Positions 61,524 to 64,000 of a DNA stretch of 64,000 bases are shown piece after piece. The notes beneath the pieces are model-generated. The model did no database searches and was not told the origin of the DNA. It saw only the letters and a list, made by a program, of their open reading frames with translations. The stretch is from assembly GCA_029433365.1 (NCBI GenBank), contig JAQTHZ010000002.1:620001-684000 (forward strand), written 5' to 3'. This DNA is from Orbaceae bacterium ESL0721. GTDB lineage: Bacteria > Pseudomonadota > Gammaproteobacteria > Enterobacterales > Orbaceae. Position numbers and translations under genes: made by a program. Within the stretch, counting starts at the first letter, position 1; each line of letters begins with the position of its first letter.

Positions 61524-62273
61524 ATGCAACTAACTAATAATATTCAATTTCATATTTATATCTACCTACCGAGAACACGCGGTTTCTACTATACGGAGAT
61601 AGAGCGGCAGCTTGGACTCGCCTTTAAGGTCTATCAAGCGCAGTTCGTGCCGAATGAGAAATTCTATCTTTTTCAAAATACCGTCAAAGTAAACGATGAT
61701 AAGTTAGTCTATGACAAAAATGGCTTTACCGAGTTTGGTACCAAGAAGATCACCTCTGCTTGGAAACGGATAGAGAAACAGGGGGATACTCGGATCGCTT
61801 TTATAGATGGTTCACAAGAGGAGATTGGGCTAGTTATCTCCTATACCGCAATGAAGGATTTTATGCCTAAGGAGGAGATCCAATCTGAGATTAAATTTTT
61901 CCTAACCAAACCAGAAAATTCAAAAACTGTCGAGCAGATTATCAATTTTGTGACTGGGCTTGCCAAGGTTTTTAGCAATAACTATATCACTATTGTGCTA
62001 GATGAACGCTTTAATCGATTAGACTATATGTTTGGTTATCGAATTGGCTGTTCATTAATCGCCTATATTCCGGCTCCGCTACAGGCATATGACTTCCCTG
62101 AAGCACATAAGCTGATTCCGGTTAATAATCAAGAAGGTAAGCAGGTGGGTACAGTTATCGTCTCACTCGACCACTTCCCTAATAAAAAAAATGTCGAAGA
62201 TGTGAAAACCATCAACCGGCTAGATTTAAGGCTGCGTGAATTAAAACTACTGCCAAAAACTCTGGATCTGTAA
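61524..62273 (+). CDS. Imm52-like immunity protein, copy 2
   Basis: A 249-residue paralogue of the first immunity protein, starting 15 bases after toxin copy 2. Differences cluster in residues about 37-50 and 90-175, while the C-terminal quarter is conserved. It is most likely specific for the diverged C-terminal half of toxin copy 2 (inference from polymorphic toxin systems). Confidence 0.85.
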   Translation: MQLTNNIQFHIYIYLPRTRGFYYTEIERQLGLAFKVYQAQFVPNEKFYLFQNTVKVNDDKLVYDKNGFTEFGTKKITSAWKRIEKQGDTRIAFIDGSQEEIGLVISYTAMKDFMPKEEIQSEIKFFLTKPENSKTVEQIINFVTGLAKVFSNNYITIVLDERFNRLDYMFGYRIGCSLIAYIPAPLQAYDFPEAHKLIPVNNQEGKQVGTVIVSLDHFPNKKNVEDVKTINRLDLRLRELKLLPKTLDL

Positions 62274-62279
62274 CTTATT

Positions 62280-62310
62280 AAACTGCTTTTACTGTAAAAG
62301 CAGTTTTTTT
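62280..62310 (+). terminator. Terminator after immunity gene 2
   Basis: AAACTGCTTTTA (62280-62291), loop CTG, TAAAAGCAGTTT (62295-62306) and T residues that run directly into the TGTTTTAGGGTT copy. Confidence 0.92.
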
Positions 62311-62321
62311 GTTTTAGGGTT
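62310..62321 (+). repeat. TGTTTTAGGGTT copy at the boundary of orphan cassette 3
   Basis: Exact 12-mer abutting the T tract of the preceding terminator and 33 bases before the orphan toxin start. The surrounding 60 bases are repeated at 63700-63760. Confidence 0.85.
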
Positions 62322-62353
62322 TATGCCCATTTCAAACATAATTTATTATAAAA

Positions 62354-62908
62354 ATGAGGAAATTTATGACTGCAGCAGAGCGGATGGTGGTGATTAAGGA
62401 GCCGCAGAGAGGGTGCCGATGCTCTATTAAGCCGCATATGAGGAGAGAGATATTTCGTCGCAATATGAGCGACCTATCTGCCGACTACCAAACCATCCAT
62501 ACTGAGGAGCGGTGGGAGCGTAATATCAACCCTAAGAGTGGTAAAATGTCAGTGCAGATTAACGAGTGGATATATGAAGGACCAGCGGGCAGATGTGATT
62601 TTGATGGTTGGCTACATGACTTTTGTATTCTGCTTGAGATGAAAGCTAACTATGACACGCTGATGTTTAGTAAATCGAAAATTGATCCAGCGATTGGCTT
62701 GCCTGAGTTAAAAAAAATAGGTCGGGAAAAAATTAAATCCTTTAGAAAACAGGCAAAAAATTACCATAGAATCTGTGCTATGCACCCCAATGCCCGCTGC
62801 TGTTGGATATTTATGACTAAACTTGCTTACATTAAATTTCTTGATGTAATCAAAGATTACCCAACAATCTCCGCCATCTATGTACCTCTTAATAAAGATC
62901 TACTCTAA
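62354..62908 (+). CDS. Orphan Tox-REase-5 toxin tip, cassette 3
   Basis: A 184-residue reading frame equivalent to residues about 182-365 of the full-length effectors. It lacks the delivery domain but keeps the whole nuclease domain, including GRCDFDGW and LLEMKAN. It has its own ATG (62354); a second ATG at 62366 follows GAGG at better spacing. Downstream of the catalytic motif it has its own sequence (for example KIDPAIGLPELKKIG). This matches displaced toxin cassettes known from rhs and CDI loci, which can be recombined onto a full-length gene. It could also be expressed poorly or not at all. Confidence 0.8.
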   Translation: MRKFMTAAERMVVIKEPQRGCRCSIKPHMRREIFRRNMSDLSADYQTIHTEERWERNINPKSGKMSVQINEWIYEGPAGRCDFDGWLHDFCILLEMKANYDTLMFSKSKIDPAIGLPELKKIGREKIKSFRKQAKNYHRICAMHPNARCCWIFMTKLAYIKFLDVIKDYPTISAIYVPLNKDLL

Positions 62909-62922
62909 AAAAAGGAAATATT

Positions 62923-63672
62923 ATGCAAGAGACAAATGATGTTCAATTTGATATTACTATCTATCTACCGAGAAAACCCAGTTTCTACTATACGGAGATA
63001 GAGAGGCAGCTAGGACTTGCCTTTAAGGTCTATCAAGAGCAGATAGTACCGGATGAGAAGTTCTATTTTTTTAAAAATAGCGTCAGAGTGAATGAGGATA
63101 AGTTAGTATATGACAACACGGGTTTTACCGAGTTCGGCAGCAAGAAGATAATTTCAGCTTGGAAACGGATTGAAAAACAGGGAGATACAATGATATCTTT
63201 TACTGATGGTTCACAAGAGGAGATTGGGCTAGTTGTTGATTATACCGCAATGAAATGTTTTATGCCTAAAGAGGAGATCCAATCTGAGATTAGCTTTTTC
63301 CTAACTAAACCGGAAAATTCAAAAACTGTCGAGCAGATTATCAATTTTGTGACTGGGTTTGCCAAAGTTTTTAGTGATAACTATATTACGATCGTTGTAG
63401 ATAATAGGTTTACCCGCTCAGACTTTATGTTTGGTTATCGAATAAGCTGTTCATTAATCGCCTATATTCCCGCTCCGCTACAGGCATATGACTTCCCTGA
63501 AGCGCATAAGCTGATTCCGATTAATAATGGAGAGGGCAAACAGGTGGGTACGGTTATCGTCTCACTCGACCACTTCCCTTACCGCGAAAATGTCGAGGAT
63601 GTTAAAACCATCAACCGCCTTGATTTAAGGCTGCGTGAATTAAAACTACTACCAAAAACTCTTGATCTATAA
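62923..63672 (+). CDS. Imm52-like immunity protein, copy 3
   Basis: A 249-residue immunity paralogue partnered with orphan toxin 3 and starting 15 bases after it. Distinguishing changes include YLPRKPSFYYTE at the N-terminus and variation at residues 45-65 and 185-200. The invariant C-terminus ends LKLLPKTLDL. Retention of an intact immunity gene beside an orphan toxin suggests protection against siblings or strains carrying the full-length form. Confidence 0.85.
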   Translation: MQETNDVQFDITIYLPRKPSFYYTEIERQLGLAFKVYQEQIVPDEKFYFFKNSVRVNEDKLVYDNTGFTEFGSKKIISAWKRIEKQGDTMISFTDGSQEEIGLVVDYTAMKCFMPKEEIQSEISFFLTKPENSKTVEQIINFVTGFAKVFSDNYITIVVDNRFTRSDFMFGYRISCSLIAYIPAPLQAYDFPEAHKLIPINNGEGKQVGTVIVSLDHFPYRENVEDVKTINRLDLRLRELKLLPKTLDL

Positions 63673-63678
63673 CTTATT

Positions 63679-63709
63679 AAACTGCTTTTACTGTAAAAGC
63701 AGTTTTTTG
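63679..63709 (+). terminator. Terminator after immunity gene 3
   Basis: AAACTGCTTTTA (63679-63690), loop CTG, TAAAAGCAGTTT (63694-63705) followed by TTT, then the TGTTTTAGGGTT copy. Confidence 0.92.
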
Positions 63710-63719
63710 TTTTAGGGTT
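63708..63719 (+). repeat. TGTTTTAGGGTT copy at the boundary of orphan cassette 4
   Basis: Exact 12-mer in the same place relative to terminator and toxin start as the copy at 62310. Confidence 0.85.
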
Positions 63720-63751
63720 TATGCCAAATTCAATCAAAATTTATTATAAAA

Positions 63752-64000
63752 ATGAGGGAGTTTATCAAGGCGACGGCGGCAGAGCGGATGGTGGTGATTA
63801 AAGAGCCGCAGAGAGGGTGCCGATGCAGCATTAAGCCGCATATGAGGAGAGAGATATTTCGCCGCAATATGAGCGATCTCTCCGCCGACTACCAGACCAT
63901 CCATACTGAGGAGCGGTGGGAGCGTAATATCAACCCTAAGAGCGGTAAAATGTCAGTGCAGATTAACGAGTGGATATATGAAGGGCCAGCGGGCAGATGT
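63752..64000 (+). CDS. Orphan Tox-REase-5 toxin tip, cassette 4 (runs off window)
   Basis: An ATG at 63752 opens a frame (MREFIKATAAERMVVIKEP...) that is unbroken for 83 codons to the last base. It matches the full-length effectors from residue 181 onward with hardly any change up to EGPAGRC, just before the catalytic Asp. The junction with unrelated upstream sequence falls at the GAGTTTATCAAGGCG stretch shared with the full-length genes, marking the recombination breakpoint. The catalytic half and any immunity gene lie outside the window. Confidence 0.8.
   Translation, partial: MREFIKATAAERMVVIKEPQRGCRCSIKPHMRREIFRRNMSDLSADYQTIHTEERWERNINPKSGKMSVQINEWIYEGPAGRC

Noticed and set aside
62354-62908. 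Orphan toxin as an ordinary pseudogene
   Set aside because: The nuclease domain and its immunity gene are intact, and a second orphan starts at the same breakpoint, which fits a cassette system better than random decay.
54207-64000. Complete T6SS structural cluster
   Set aside because: Only VgrG, a DUF4123 chaperone and cargo genes are present; no sheath, baseplate, membrane-complex or ClpV genes are in the window.

Overview
The window is AT-rich gammaproteobacterial chromosome. Protein similarity and gene order (yfbV-ackA-pta, yggT-yggS-yggR, divergent yjgA/pmbA, purEK, dnaX-ybaB, ruvAB) are those of an enterobacteria-like lineage. The low GC, the duplicated beta-glucoside PTS genes and the type VI toxin island suggest the family Orbaceae (Gilliamella/Orbus-like gut bacteria). 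That placement is an inference; no rRNA gene is present to confirm it.

Layout. 1-2.1 kb: end of ilvI plus ilvH. 2.2-4.9 kb: AraC regulator, PEBP-like protein and exported SurE on the minus strand. 5.3-13 kb: two divergent beta-glucoside modules, each an EIIBCA permease and a GH1 6-phospho-beta-glucosidase, around an 800-bp control region with tandem repeats and a palindrome. 13.3-21.3 kb: purEK, dgt, dnaX (with a clear -1 frameshift signal), ybaB, ruvAB. 22-30 kb: cysK, priC, yfbV, ackA-pta, guaA. 30.2-32.7 kb: YhcH-MFS-SMR-SMR operon. 32.8-48.6 kb: housekeeping genes (peroxiredoxin, srmB, ycgL, ycgN, yggT, yggS, PilT-like ATPase, proC, two csp genes, nuclease, rep, gapA, ppa, yjgA, pmbA) with an embedded Fic/VbhA-like toxin-antitoxin pair. 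48.7-54.2 kb: a six-gene minus-strand operon in the order lyase, GNAT acetyltransferase, amino-acid ABC transporter (three genes), MmgE/PrpD. This mirrors the Bacillus yxe operon for S-(2-succino)cysteine breakdown, with the monooxygenase replaced by a lyase and the deacetylase missing. 55-64 kb: an orphan T6SS island with VgrG, DUF4123 chaperone, a small possible co-chaperone, then a tandem array of Tox-REase-5 nuclease toxins with Imm52-like immunity genes. The first two toxins are full length; the next two are orphan C-terminal toxin cassettes, and the array runs off the window end.

The most unusual signal that is not a gene is a 12-mer, TGTTTTAGGGTT, found exactly 11 times on the two strands. 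It is mostly intergenic, often at terminators, once as an inverted pair, and it sits at the boundary of every toxin-immunity cassette seen after the first. It behaves like a DNA-uptake-type or other genome-wide signature sequence and deserves a whole-genome count.
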